A DNA stretch of 34,248 nt. It comes from Methylomonas methanica. GTDB lineage: Bacteria > Pseudomonadota > Gammaproteobacteria > Methylococcales > Methylomonadaceae. Positions 27,505-34,248 of the stretch are shown one piece after another. The notes below the pieces were generated by a model. That model ran no database searches. It saw only the letters and a program-made list of their open reading frames with translations, and had not been told where the DNA came from. Every line of letters starts with the position of its first letter. Within the stretch, counting starts at the first letter, position 1. The DNA is taken from positions 1 to 34,248 of the forward strand of contig LUUF01000102.1 of the NCBI GenBank assembly GCA_001644045.1, given 5' to 3'. Made by a program: the position numbers and the translations under genes.

Positions 27505-27610
27505 ATGCTTCTTTGCATCGCTAATCATGGTGGAAAACAGCAGGCTAAAACAAAATTGGGGTATATGTCTCCTGAAGCCTATGAGCTTAACTTTGCCGCG
27601 TACCTAACTG
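27505..27610 (+). pseudogene. Possible IS3-family transposase C-terminal remnant
   Basis: One frame reads KTKLGYMSPEAYELNFA, which resembles the LGYLSPXXFE ending of IS3-family orfB transposases. No intact integrase core, start or flanking terminal repeats are visible, so this is at most a decayed tail. The match is short and could be chance. Confidence 0.3.
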
Positions 27611-27784
27611 CCTATGAATTAGGGGCAAAATCATCCATTCCCTGCGCCGAACAACAAACAAAAAGGCGCGACTTGTGTTTGGGATCCGAAGGACGTCATC
27701 GCCTGGGAAGTTTCTACGATATAATTCCGCAGTTTTCCGGCAACATTGATCGTAAGGTATTGTCGGAAGGGTGTTTTTTAGTTT

Positions 27785-27804
27785 GTGTACATAGCCCGGT
27801 ACAC
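27785..27804. promoter_or_regulatory. Palindrome GTGTAC-N8-GTACAC upstream of prfC
   Basis: Perfect 6-bp arms 8 bases apart end 28 bases before the prfC ATG. The size and position fit an operator or a leader hairpin; no known regulator is recognised. Confidence 0.35.
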
Positions 27805-27832
27805 AATTATGCCAATCCAAATATAACTATCA

Positions 27833-29407
27833 ATGGAATCCCAAGAATATAAGCGACGCCGCACCTTTGCCATCATCTCCCACCCCGACGCCGGTAAAAC
27901 CACCATCACCGAAAAACTGCTGTTGTTCGGCGGTGCGATTCAATTGGCCGGTTCGGTAAAAGGCCGTAAAGCGGCGCGTCATGCTACGTCCGACTGGATG
28001 GAAATGGAAAAGGAACGCGGCATTTCCGTGACCACTTCGGTGATGCAGTTCGAGCATAACGATTGCATTATCAATTTGCTGGACACACCGGGCCACGAAG
28101 ACTTTTCCGAAGATACGTACCGCACGTTGACAGCCGTGGACTCGGCTTTGATGGTGATCGACGTTGCGAAAGGCGTAGAAGATAGAACCATTAAGTTAAT
28201 GGAAGTCTGCCGCTTGCGGGATACGCCAATCCTGACCTTCATCAACAAGTTGGACCGCGAGGGTCGCGAGCCGATAGAACTACTCGACGAAGTCGAGAGC
28301 GTGCTGAAAATCCAATGCACGCCAATGACCTGGCCAATCGGCATGGGCAAGCGCTTTAAAGGGGTTTATCAGCTTTATAAGGACGAGATTTTGCTGTTCA
28401 GTCCGCATCACGGCGGCCGTATCGCCAAAGCCGAAGTCATCAAAGGCTTGAACAATCCCAAGCTCGACGAATTGCTCGGTTACCAGGCGGAAGAATTGCG
28501 CGACGAGATAGAACTGGTCAAAGGCGCTAGCCACGAATTCGATCACGCTAAATATTTGGCGGGGCAACAAACGCCGGTGTTTTTCGGCTCGGCGATCAAT
28601 AACTTCGGCATTATCGAGTTACTCGACGCATTTGCCGAATACGCGCCTGGCCCCAGATCCCGCCAAGCCGAGCAACGCGAAGTTATGCCGGACGAGGAAA
28701 AATTCACCGGCTTTGTATTTAAAATTCAAGCCAATATGGACCCGGCTCACCGCGACCGCGTGGCTTTTTTAAGAATATGCTCCGGTAAATTCGATAAGGG
28801 CATGAAGGTCAATCATGTGCGTATCGGTAAAAACATCCAGGTAGCCAACGCCATTACTTTTCAGGCGGACAGCCGTAAAAACGTCGAGGAAGCGTATCCC
28901 GGCGACATCATAGGTCTGCACAACCACGGTACTATTCAGGTCGGAGACACCTTCACTCAAGGCGAAGCCTTGAAATTTGGCGGCATCCCTTACTTCGCGC
29001 CGGAACTATTCCGCCGCGTCGTGTTGAAGGATCCATTAAGAGCAAAAGCCCTGCAAAAAGGTCTGATTCAATTGACCGAAGAAGGCGCAACCCAGTTGTT
29101 TCGGCCGTTGAAAAACAACGACTTGATCCTGGGCGCGGTAGGCATTCTGCAGTTCGATGTCACCGCCCATCGCCTAAAAAATGAATATAACGTCGAGTGC
29201 GCCTACGACGTATCGCCTATCAATACCGTGCGCTGGGTCAGTGCGAAAAATCCGGCCAAATTGGAAGAATTTAAAAATAAGGCGTTTGAAAACCTGGCGG
29301 AAGACGGCGGCGGCTATTTGGTTTATCTGGCTAGCAGCCGGGTCAATTTACAATTAACCGAAGAACGTTGGCCGGATATAAGCTTTAGTCAGACTAGAGA
29401 ACTTTGA
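27833..29407 (+). CDS. prfC: Peptide chain release factor 3
   Basis: A 524-residue translational GTPase (E. coli RF3 is 529) that recycles RF1/RF2 from the ribosome after termination. The GTPase motifs are SHPDAGKTT (G1), the G2 region around [25 protein letters not shown] (G3) and NKLDREGR (G4). The N-terminus [19 protein letters not shown] and the segment [21 protein letters not shown] separate RF3 from EF-G and TypA. It is monocistronic: nothing close upstream, and 390 bases free downstream. Confidence 0.98.
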   Translation: MESQEYKRRRTFAIISHPDAGKTTITEKLLLFGGAIQLAGSVKGRKAARHATSDWMEMEKERGISVTTSVMQFEHNDCIINLLDTPGHEDFSEDTYRTLTAVDSALMVIDVAKGVEDRTIKLMEVCRLRDTPILTFINKLDREGREPIELLDEVESVLKIQCTPMTWPIGMGKRFKGVYQLYKDEILLFSPHHGGRIAKAEVIKGLNNPKLDELLGYQAEELRDEIELVKGASHEFDHAKYLAGQQTPVFFGSAINNFGIIELLDAFAEYAPGPRSRQAEQREVMPDEEKFTGFVFKIQANMDPAHRDRVAFLRICSGKFDKGMKVNHVRIGKNIQVANAITFQADSRKNVEEAYPGDIIGLHNHGTIQVGDTFTQGEALKFGGIPYFAPELFRRVVLKDPLRAKALQKGLIQLTEEGATQLFRPLKNNDLILGAVGILQFDVTAHRLKNEYNVECAYDVSPINTVRWVSAKNPAKLEEFKNKAFENLAEDGGGYLVYLASSRVNLQLTEERWPDISFSQTREL

Positions 29408-29418
29408 TAGCTGACTGT

Positions 29419-29514
29419 TATAAACCCTCTGGGAGAGAGGGCTAGGGTAAGGGTATAAATTACTGATTTAACCCCTCATCCAGGCCTTCTCTCTGAGACA
29501 GAAAGAGTTTTATA
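29419..29514. repeat. Long imperfect palindrome, MITE-like intergenic element
   Basis: The left arm (29419-29454: TATAAACCCTCTGGGAGAGA, then GGGCTAGGGTAAGGGT) matches the reverse complement of the right arm (29471-29514) with a few mismatches and a short insertion. The CCCTCT...GAGAGGG...AGGGT pattern is found as an intergenic repeat in many bacteria. It probably acts as the prfC transcript end or is a decayed mobile element. Confidence 0.65.
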
Positions 29515-29528
29515 AATTTTTTAGACCT

Positions 29529-29555
29529 TGGAATTGCTTAGGCTAAGCGATTCCA
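29529..29555. other. 13-bp near-perfect hairpin with 1-nt loop
   Basis: TGGAATTGCTTAG and CTAAGCGATTCCA pair in full except for one G-U, separated by a single G. In RNA the loop must open to a few bases. No T-run follows. It could be a DNA-binding palindrome or RNA-end protector. Confidence 0.5.
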
Positions 29556-29797
29556 ACTAATCTCTCTAACAGCAAACACAATCACACTTGCCGGTTCAAA
29601 ATCAGGTATAGGGTTTTAGCTGCACGCGTTGGCTGCCAACAAAAACACTCTCGCCGCAGTAACCACACTGCAAAAACCACCTCAAAAAAATAACGCTAAA
29701 TACTTAATATTTATAGAAATATTTGCACAGGAGATATACACTGCCATCAACAATCCGATAAAGGCACGACTTTAAGCAAAATCCGCAGGAGTAGCTT

Positions 29798-30745
29798 ATG
29801 CGCACACTTTACTATAGTCACCCGGATTTTTTGGGCCACGACACCGGCGTAGCCCATCCAGAAAGCGTCGACCGGCTGCATGTGATCGAACAAGCGTTAT
29901 CGGGTCCTGAATTCAGCGGACTGCAGAGAGTAGAACCCATCATTCCCGCCGATATTCAAGACAAGATTGGATTAGTACACAGTAAAGCCATGATCGCCAA
30001 AGTGTTGGCAACCATTCCAACGCAAGGTCTGGCGAACCTGGACGCCGACACGGTAGTGTCGCCCGGTTCTAAGCAAGCGGGGCTGCGTGCGGTGGCGGCA
30101 GTTTGCGATGCGGTAGATAGAATCTGTAGCGGGCAAAATGCCAGAGCATTTTGCGCAGTAAGGCCACCGGGCCATCACGCCATGCCTGATTATGCGATGG
30201 GGTTTTGTCTGTTCAATAATATTGCCATTGCCGCGGAATACGCGCGCAGCAGATATGGCTTGACGCGTATCGCCATCGTCGATTTCGATGTTCATCACGG
30301 TAACGGCACCCAAGCGGCTTTTTACGAACAACCGCAAGTGCTCTATGCCTCCAGCCACCAATGGCCGCATTATCCGGGCAGCGGCCATCCGTCGGAAACC
30401 GGCGTCGGTAATATTATCAATGTCCCACTGCCATCCGGCAGCGGCGGCGAAGTTTTCCGGGAAAAGTATCGGCAAGCCATCTTGCCGGCCGTGAAAAAAT
30501 TCAATCCGGAACTGATTTTGGTCTCGGCCGGCTTCGACGCCCATAGGGACGACCCCTTAGCCTCGTTAACTTTGCTGGAAGATGATTATCGCTGGATTAC
30601 CGATGAATTGAACGCCATCGCCGATACTTGCTGTCAGGGCCGCATCATATCCGCCTTGGAAGGCGGCTATAACTTGAGAGCGTTGGCAAGCAGCGTCGCG
30701 GTGCATGTGGCCAGTTTAATGGGCTTGGAAACCGACGGCGAATGA
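29798..30745 (+). CDS. Histone deacetylase-like (class II) amidohydrolase
   Basis: A 315-residue zinc amidohydrolase of the HDAC/acetylpolyamine amidohydrolase family. Active-site segments: RPPGHHA with catalytic H126-H127, DFDVHHGNGTQ with zinc ligands D164 and H166, SAGFDAHRDDP with zinc ligand D247, and LEGGYN near the C-terminus. The N-terminal FLGHDTGVAHPESVDRL is the typical class II entry. CGCAGGAG lies upstream of the ATG. Substrate could be an acetylated small molecule such as a polyamine, or a protein lysine. It is monocistronic and converges with the P460 gene. Confidence 0.93.
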   Translation: MRTLYYSHPDFLGHDTGVAHPESVDRLHVIEQALSGPEFSGLQRVEPIIPADIQDKIGLVHSKAMIAKVLATIPTQGLANLDADTVVSPGSKQAGLRAVAAVCDAVDRICSGQNARAFCAVRPPGHHAMPDYAMGFCLFNNIAIAAEYARSRYGLTRIAIVDFDVHHGNGTQAAFYEQPQVLYASSHQWPHYPGSGHPSETGVGNIINVPLPSGSGGEVFREKYRQAILPAVKKFNPELILVSAGFDAHRDDPLASLTLLEDDYRWITDELNAIADTCCQGRIISALEGGYNLRALASSVAVHVASLMGLETDGE

Positions 30746-30769
30746 GTCCGCCGCCGGTCTTCACAGCGT

Positions 30770-31249
30770 TTATTGCAGATTAGGCAAGGTATATACGTAG
30801 TCGCTGTCTTTCATGGGTAAATGACAAGCGAAGCACGGCGCGGATTTTTCCTGATCCAACATTTTTAAAGTTTTGCCTTCCCAGATACCGAAACCCCAGC
30901 CGCCGGTTTCCGCGTATTTTTTGCTATCTTTCACCATGGCTTCGGCTGCGGTGAACTCGCCCGGAACGGTTGCTTGTTCCCAGTTGGGATGTTTTCTTTC
31001 GCCCCATTTGATTTTGGCGATAATGCTACCGTCCGGCCAAGGTTTGATTTTGCCGGCGCGAGCGGCATTGATAGCCACATGGTTGCCGACGATGGCGCGT
31101 ATGCTGTTTTTGTCGTGGCGCAAGGATACGCCCAGTAAACGCCAATCGCGGTATTCGCCATGTTCCGGCTTTGTTTCCGCGTATGCCATGTTAAACGGCG
31201 TTAACACGGCAACGGCCAAGCATAAGCTGCTGAAAAAAGTTTTGTTCAT
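30770..31249 (-). CDS. Cytochrome P460-family haem protein
   Basis: A 159-residue periplasmic protein with a signal peptide (about 1-24, ending AYA) and a C-terminal haem c motif CFACH (139-143). Family segments are YRDWRLLGVS, RAIVGNHVAINAARAGKIKPWPDGSIIAKIKW and GGWGFGIWEG. Cytochrome P460 has a lysine cross-linked to the haem and oxidises hydroxylamine to NO or N2O; K79 in IIAKIKW sits where that lysine is expected. The related cytochrome c'-beta lacks it, so position K79 is the key test. The start at 31249 has AGGAGG at the right distance and gives the signal peptide. It stands alone on the minus strand, divergent from cstA. Confidence 0.9.
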   Translation of the reverse strand: MNKTFFSSLCLAVAVLTPFNMAYAETKPEHGEYRDWRLLGVSLRHDKNSIRAIVGNHVAINAARAGKIKPWPDGSIIAKIKWGERKHPNWEQATVPGEFTAAEAMVKDSKKYAETGGWGFGIWEGKTLKMLDQEKSAPCFACHLPMKDSDYVYTLPNLQ

Positions 31250-31490
31250 TTTCTCGTCCTCCTGCATCTGTAATGGATGCCCCGATTATACGCCGGCAAA
31301 TTTAACGATTGCGCTATTGCGGCTGATGCCAGTTCAATCCAATGAAATGAAGTGATGGTCAACTACCGGTAAACCCCTCAAAAGCGCGGGTTTTCCATGT
31401 TAATCCGCCTACAGCAATCGACTCCGGCGTGCTACCATTTTGCGAACTTAATCACGCAATGCACCGCACTACTTTCGAAAGGAATTCGCC

Positions 31491-33566
31491 ATGTCCGGCA
31501 CCAATAAACAATTACCGTCCATTTTTTTCTGGGCCTGCGTCGCCCTGACCGGCGCCTTTTCGCTAGGCGGCATAGCATTGCAACGCGGCGAAAGCATCAA
31601 CAGCATGTGGCTGATCGTCGCTGCAATCTGTATCTACGCCTTAGGTTATCGTTTTTACAGCGCATTTGTCGCCAGCAAAGTTCTGATGCTAGATGCCAGC
31701 CGTGCCACACCCGCCGAGCGTTTCGACGACGGCCGCGACTTTATGCCTACTCACAAATGGGTGGTGTTCGGCCACCATTTCGCGGCGATTGCCGGCCCCG
31801 GCCCATTGATCGGCCCGACTTTAGCCGCGCAATTCGGTTACCTGCCAGGTACTTTGTGGATTTTAATCGGCGCGGTTTTGGGCGGCTGCGTGCAGGATTT
31901 CGTCACGCTGTTTTTCTCGATCCGCCGCGACGGCCGTTCCTTGGGACAGATGGCCAAGGACGAACTCGGCGCGATCGGCGGCACCGCAGCCATGATAGGC
32001 GTGATGATGATTATGGTGATCCTGATCGCAGTACTGGGCCTGGTGGTGGTCAACGCGATGAAACACAGCCCTTGGGCCACCTCCACCGTGGCGGCAACTA
32101 TCCCGATTGCGGTGCTGATGGGCTGTTATCTACACCATTTGCGGCCGGGCCGGGTATTGGAAGCCACTTTGATCGGCGTTTCCTTATTGATATTTGCGGT
32201 ACTGGGCGGAGGCTGGATCGACAACAGTCCGACAATACGCAGCTGGTTCGATTACGACGCCCCGCAACTGGCTTTGATGGTGATTTTGTACGGCTTTGCG
32301 GCGGCGGTATTGCCAGTCTGGCTATTGCTGGCGCCGCGCGATTATTTATCCACATTCATGAAACTGGGTACCATCACCGCGCTGGCGATTGCTATTGTGG
32401 TGTTGCGCCCGGAATTGAAAATGCCTGCCCTCACCCAGTTCATAGACGGCACCGGCCCGATATTCGGCGGCAAGCTCTTCCCCTTTGTATTCATCACCAT
32501 CGCCTGCGGGGCGATTTCCGGATTTCATGCGCTGATTTCCTCAGGCACCACGCCCAAGTTGCTGGCCAACGAGCAGGACGCCCGCTTCATCGGCTATGGC
32601 GCGATGATCATGGAATCCTTCGTAGCGATCATGGCGATGATCGCCGCCTCGGTGTTGGAGCCCGGCGTCTATTTTGCGATCAACAGCCCGGCCGGCATCG
32701 TCGGCAAAGAAGCAGTCGATGCGGTCGCCAAGATCAGCGCTTGGGGATTTCCAGTCGGCGTAGAGCAGATGCAAACCCTGGCAAAAACCATGGGCGAATC
32801 CACGCTGTTTGCCCGCACCGGCGGCGCGCCTTCATTGGCGGTAGGTATGGCCAGTTTGTTTGCGCAAGTGTTCGGCGAGCACCTGCTGGCGGCCTGGTAT
32901 CACTTCGCGATCATGTTCGAAGCTTTGTTTATCTTGACCACCCTCGACGCCGGCACCCGTGTTGCCCGTTTCATGCTGCAAGACATGCTGGGCAATATTG
33001 GCCTCGCCAAAACCAATAGCTACCCCAGCATCCTGGTAACCAGTGGTCTGGTAGTCGGCGCTTGGGGCTATTTTCTGTACATGGGCACGATAGACCCATT
33101 AGGCGGCATCAATAGCCTGTGGCCCTTATTCGGCATCGCCAACCAAATGCTGGCGGCGATTGCTTTATGCGTCGCTACCACGATATTGGTGAAGTCAGAT
33201 AAGCTCAAGTACGTCTGGGTAACTGCCGTGCCTTTGGCCTGGTTGATCATCGTCACCAGCACCGCCGCCTGGGAAAAATTATTTGCGACGGATTTGCGGG
33301 TAGGATTTTTATCGCACGCCGCCGATTTATCAGCCAAACTCGCCAACGGCGCGCTGCCGGCCGAGCAAATCAAAAGTGCCCCGCATTTGATTTTCAACGA
33401 CTATTTGAATGCCGGCTTGACCAGCTTGTTCATGCTGATCACCTGGCTGTTGCTGGCGGATACCTTACGGGTGATTTATTGCATCCTCGCCGGCAAAAAC
33501 TACCCGCAATCCAGCGAGTCAGCCCATATGCCTAGCCGCTTGGTGGAAAAATGGGTAAGAGATTAG
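31491..33566 (+). CDS. cstA: Carbon starvation protein A family (peptide/pyruvate transporter)
   Basis: A 691-residue membrane protein with about 16-18 helices (E. coli CstA is 701). Family segments are YRFYSAFVASKVLMLD, the highly conserved HHFAAIAGPGPLIGPTLAAQFGYLPG, FISIRRDG-type FSIRRDGRSLGQMAKDELG, ISGFHALISSGTTPK and LFGIANQMLAAIALC. CstA-type proteins take up peptides, and relatives take up pyruvate. AAAGGAATT precedes the ATG. It is monocistronic and divergent from the P460 gene by about 240 bases. A methanotroph might use it for organic acids or peptides; that is inference. Confidence 0.96.
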   Translation: MSGTNKQLPSIFFWACVALTGAFSLGGIALQRGESINSMWLIVAAICIYALGYRFYSAFVASKVLMLDASRATPAERFDDGRDFMPTHKWVVFGHHFAAIAGPGPLIGPTLAAQFGYLPGTLWILIGAVLGGCVQDFVTLFFSIRRDGRSLGQMAKDELGAIGGTAAMIGVMMIMVILIAVLGLVVVNAMKHSPWATSTVAATIPIAVLMGCYLHHLRPGRVLEATLIGVSLLIFAVLGGGWIDNSPTIRSWFDYDAPQLALMVILYGFAAAVLPVWLLLAPRDYLSTFMKLGTITALAIAIVVLRPELKMPALTQFIDGTGPIFGGKLFPFVFITIACGAISGFHALISSGTTPKLLANEQDARFIGYGAMIMESFVAIMAMIAASVLEPGVYFAINSPAGIVGKEAVDAVAKISAWGFPVGVEQMQTLAKTMGESTLFARTGGAPSLAVGMASLFAQVFGEHLLAAWYHFAIMFEALFILTTLDAGTRVARFMLQDMLGNIGLAKTNSYPSILVTSGLVVGAWGYFLYMGTIDPLGGINSLWPLFGIANQMLAAIALCVATTILVKSDKLKYVWVTAVPLAWLIIVTSTAAWEKLFATDLRVGFLSHAADLSAKLANGALPAEQIKSAPHLIFNDYLNAGLTSLFMLITWLLLADTLRVIYCILAGKNYPQSSESAHMPSRLVEKWVRD

Positions 33567-33717
33567 AATGTTCCAGGGTCCATGGCAGTCCCAAGAATAG
33601 TTTGACCGCGATAATCGCTTCGGCTGGGATTAGTGTAAATTCAATCTGACAATACGATGAACCGTTTCGATTTAATCGCACAGTGATAAGCAAAAACAAC
33701 CCCAAACCTAAACAAAT

Positions 33718-33802
33718 GCGTAGGGTGGGCAACGCTTTTTTGACCACCGGTAAAGTCATTGGCTTTAATCCCGCGTGGGCACAAAAAGCGTGCCCACCCT
33801 AC
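33718..33802. repeat. GTAGGGTGGGC inverted-repeat element
   Basis: The left arm GCGTAGGGTGGGCAACGCTT (33718-33737, continuing TTT) is inverted as the right arm AAAAAGCGTGCCCACCCTAC (33783-33802). Nested inside the right end is a perfect hairpin, GTGGGCAC (33775-33782) with GTGCCCAC (33790-33797). This architecture fits a non-autonomous mobile intergenic element. Confidence 0.7.
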
Positions 33803-33816
33803 TTGGCTCAATAGGA

Positions 33817-34239
33817 ATGGGAAGATTGACATTGCAAGTAACAGACAAGGCGTATACCGAGCATCGAATATTCACGGAACTTGAGAGATACGCAGAGTTC
33901 TATGAACGCTTGGCCATGTCCGTATTCTCGTTCCCGACAATAGGCACAAAATCAATATGTAGTATCGACACCTACGTGTACTCTTCTATGCAAGGTACCG
34001 TCGAGTCGATTAAGGCGATACTTCTTGCCGGGCGCATCAATGACGCATACGCACTACTGCGAAAATACCACGATTCAGCGGTAATTAATGTTTATTCCAA
34101 CCTGTACCTCCAAGACAACTTCAGCATAGATAACTTTGTTGTCGAAAAGATTCACAATTGGCTCCAGGGGAAAGAGAAGCTCCCAGAGCACAGAGTGATG
34201 TCTCAATACATAAAAGCCTCAGATACTCTGAGGGTGTAA
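33817..34239 (+). CDS. Accessory protein of unknown function, possibly truncated
   Basis: A 140-residue predicted soluble, mostly helical protein I do not recognise by name. It has conserved-looking segments SIDTYVYSSMQGTVESIKAIL, GRINDAYALLRKYHDS and INVYSNLYLQDN. The start is set at the ATG 33817; the GTG at 33775 lies inside the adjacent repeat element. Upstream AATAGGA is a weak ribosome site. The frame ends nine bases before the window edge in SDTLRV without an obvious domain end, so the gene could be a shortened version of a longer protein continuing in another frame. Lower GC and more mixed codons than the neighbours, plus the flanking repeat, suggest acquired DNA. Confidence 0.6.
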   Translation: MGRLTLQVTDKAYTEHRIFTELERYAEFYERLAMSVFSFPTIGTKSICSIDTYVYSSMQGTVESIKAILLAGRINDAYALLRKYHDSAVINVYSNLYLQDNFSIDNFVVEKIHNWLQGKEKLPEHRVMSQYIKASDTLRV

Positions 34240-34248
34240 GAATTTTTG

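Larger units (their letters stand above)
27340..27832. other. Gene-poor region upstream of prfC
   Basis: About 490 bases without a credible intact gene. It contains a possible transposase remnant (27505-27610) and a small palindrome near prfC. The remaining short reading frames show no family resemblance. Confidence 0.55.
29408..29797. other. Gene-free region between prfC and deacetylase gene
   Basis: These 390 bases carry two inverted-repeat structures (listed separately), an AT-rich palindrome AATATTT-N4-AAATATT near 29707-29724, and the deacetylase leader. No protein-coding frame is convincing. A purine-rich CAGGAG at about 29728 sits before a short frame of no evident meaning. Confidence 0.6.

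Noticed and set aside
27587..27820. 77-residue minus-strand frame upstream of prfC
   Set aside because: No domain, no ribosome site and no similarity that I can recognise.
31607..33019. 470-residue plus-strand open frame inside cstA
   Set aside because: It is an Arg/His-rich frame shadow of cstA with no domain pattern; the cstA frame is fully conserved.
33532..33759. Minus-strand frames across the cstA end and repeat element
   Set aside because: They run through the inverted repeat and show no protein-like pattern.

Overview
The window looks like a chromosomal segment from a gammaproteobacterium, most plausibly a methanotroph of the Methylococcales (Methylomonas or Methylobacter type). This is inferred from the gene set: a complete Na+-NQR operon with nqrM, a cytochrome P460-family protein, a bacteriohemerythrin, NnrS, VPLPA/PEP-CTERM exported proteins, ispG and prfC. 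No methane monooxygenase or rRNA gene is present, so the assignment is not proven.

Layout. 1-1.9 kb: a dockerin-containing ORF (5' end not intact in the window) followed by a small cohesin-like protein with a PEP-CTERM-type sorting tail. 2.1-5.5 kb: the phospholipid repair pair aas-lplT; aas is split by one in-frame TAG. 5.4-6.6 kb: a TetR regulator, convergent with lplT, and a divergent Nudix hydrolase. 6.7 kb: tRNA-Asp(GUC). 6.8-8.5 kb: a zinc-finger methyltransferase converging on a DmeF-type metal exporter whose His/Asp loop is encoded by a 6-bp tandem repeat. 8.7-11.1 kb: xseA, then a hemerythrin-alkB pair with an ATGA overlap. 11.1-17.3 kb (minus): nqrABCDEF, a strong terminator, then nqrM. 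17.5-19.6 kb: a metallophosphoesterase divergent from ispG. 19.6-23 kb: nnrS with a DUF455 ferritin-like gene, a small lipocalin-like exported protein and an unrecognised Cys-motif protein. 23.2-26.4 kb (minus): a haem-c-type (CxxCH) sensor histidine kinase overlapping an REC-DUF3369-HD-GYP response regulator. 26.8-27.3 kb: cytochrome b561. 27.8-29.4 kb: prfC. 29.8-30.7 kb: an HDAC-like deacetylase. 30.8-31.2 kb: cytochrome P460. 31.5-33.6 kb: cstA. The window ends in an intergenic inverted-repeat element and an accessory gene of unknown function.

How the genes work together. The Nqr genes and their assembly factor form one sodium-pumping respiratory complex. Aas and LplT together would import and re-acylate lysophospholipids, but the amber codon removes the catalytic C-terminal lysine of the synthetase half. 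Several scattered genes point to handling of NO, hydroxylamine, O2 or redox state: NnrS, P460, hemerythrin and the CxxCH sensor kinase linked to c-di-GMP degradation. They are not one operon, so a shared function is inference.

The most unusual points are the adjacent cohesin/dockerin genes with a hairpin between them, the nonsense-split aas, the hemerythrin-AlkB coupling, the DmeF repeat, the N-terminally extended NqrC with a duplicated heptad, and the periplasmic haem sensor wired to an HD-GYP output. I did not see a CRISPR array, prophage or clearly novel defence island.
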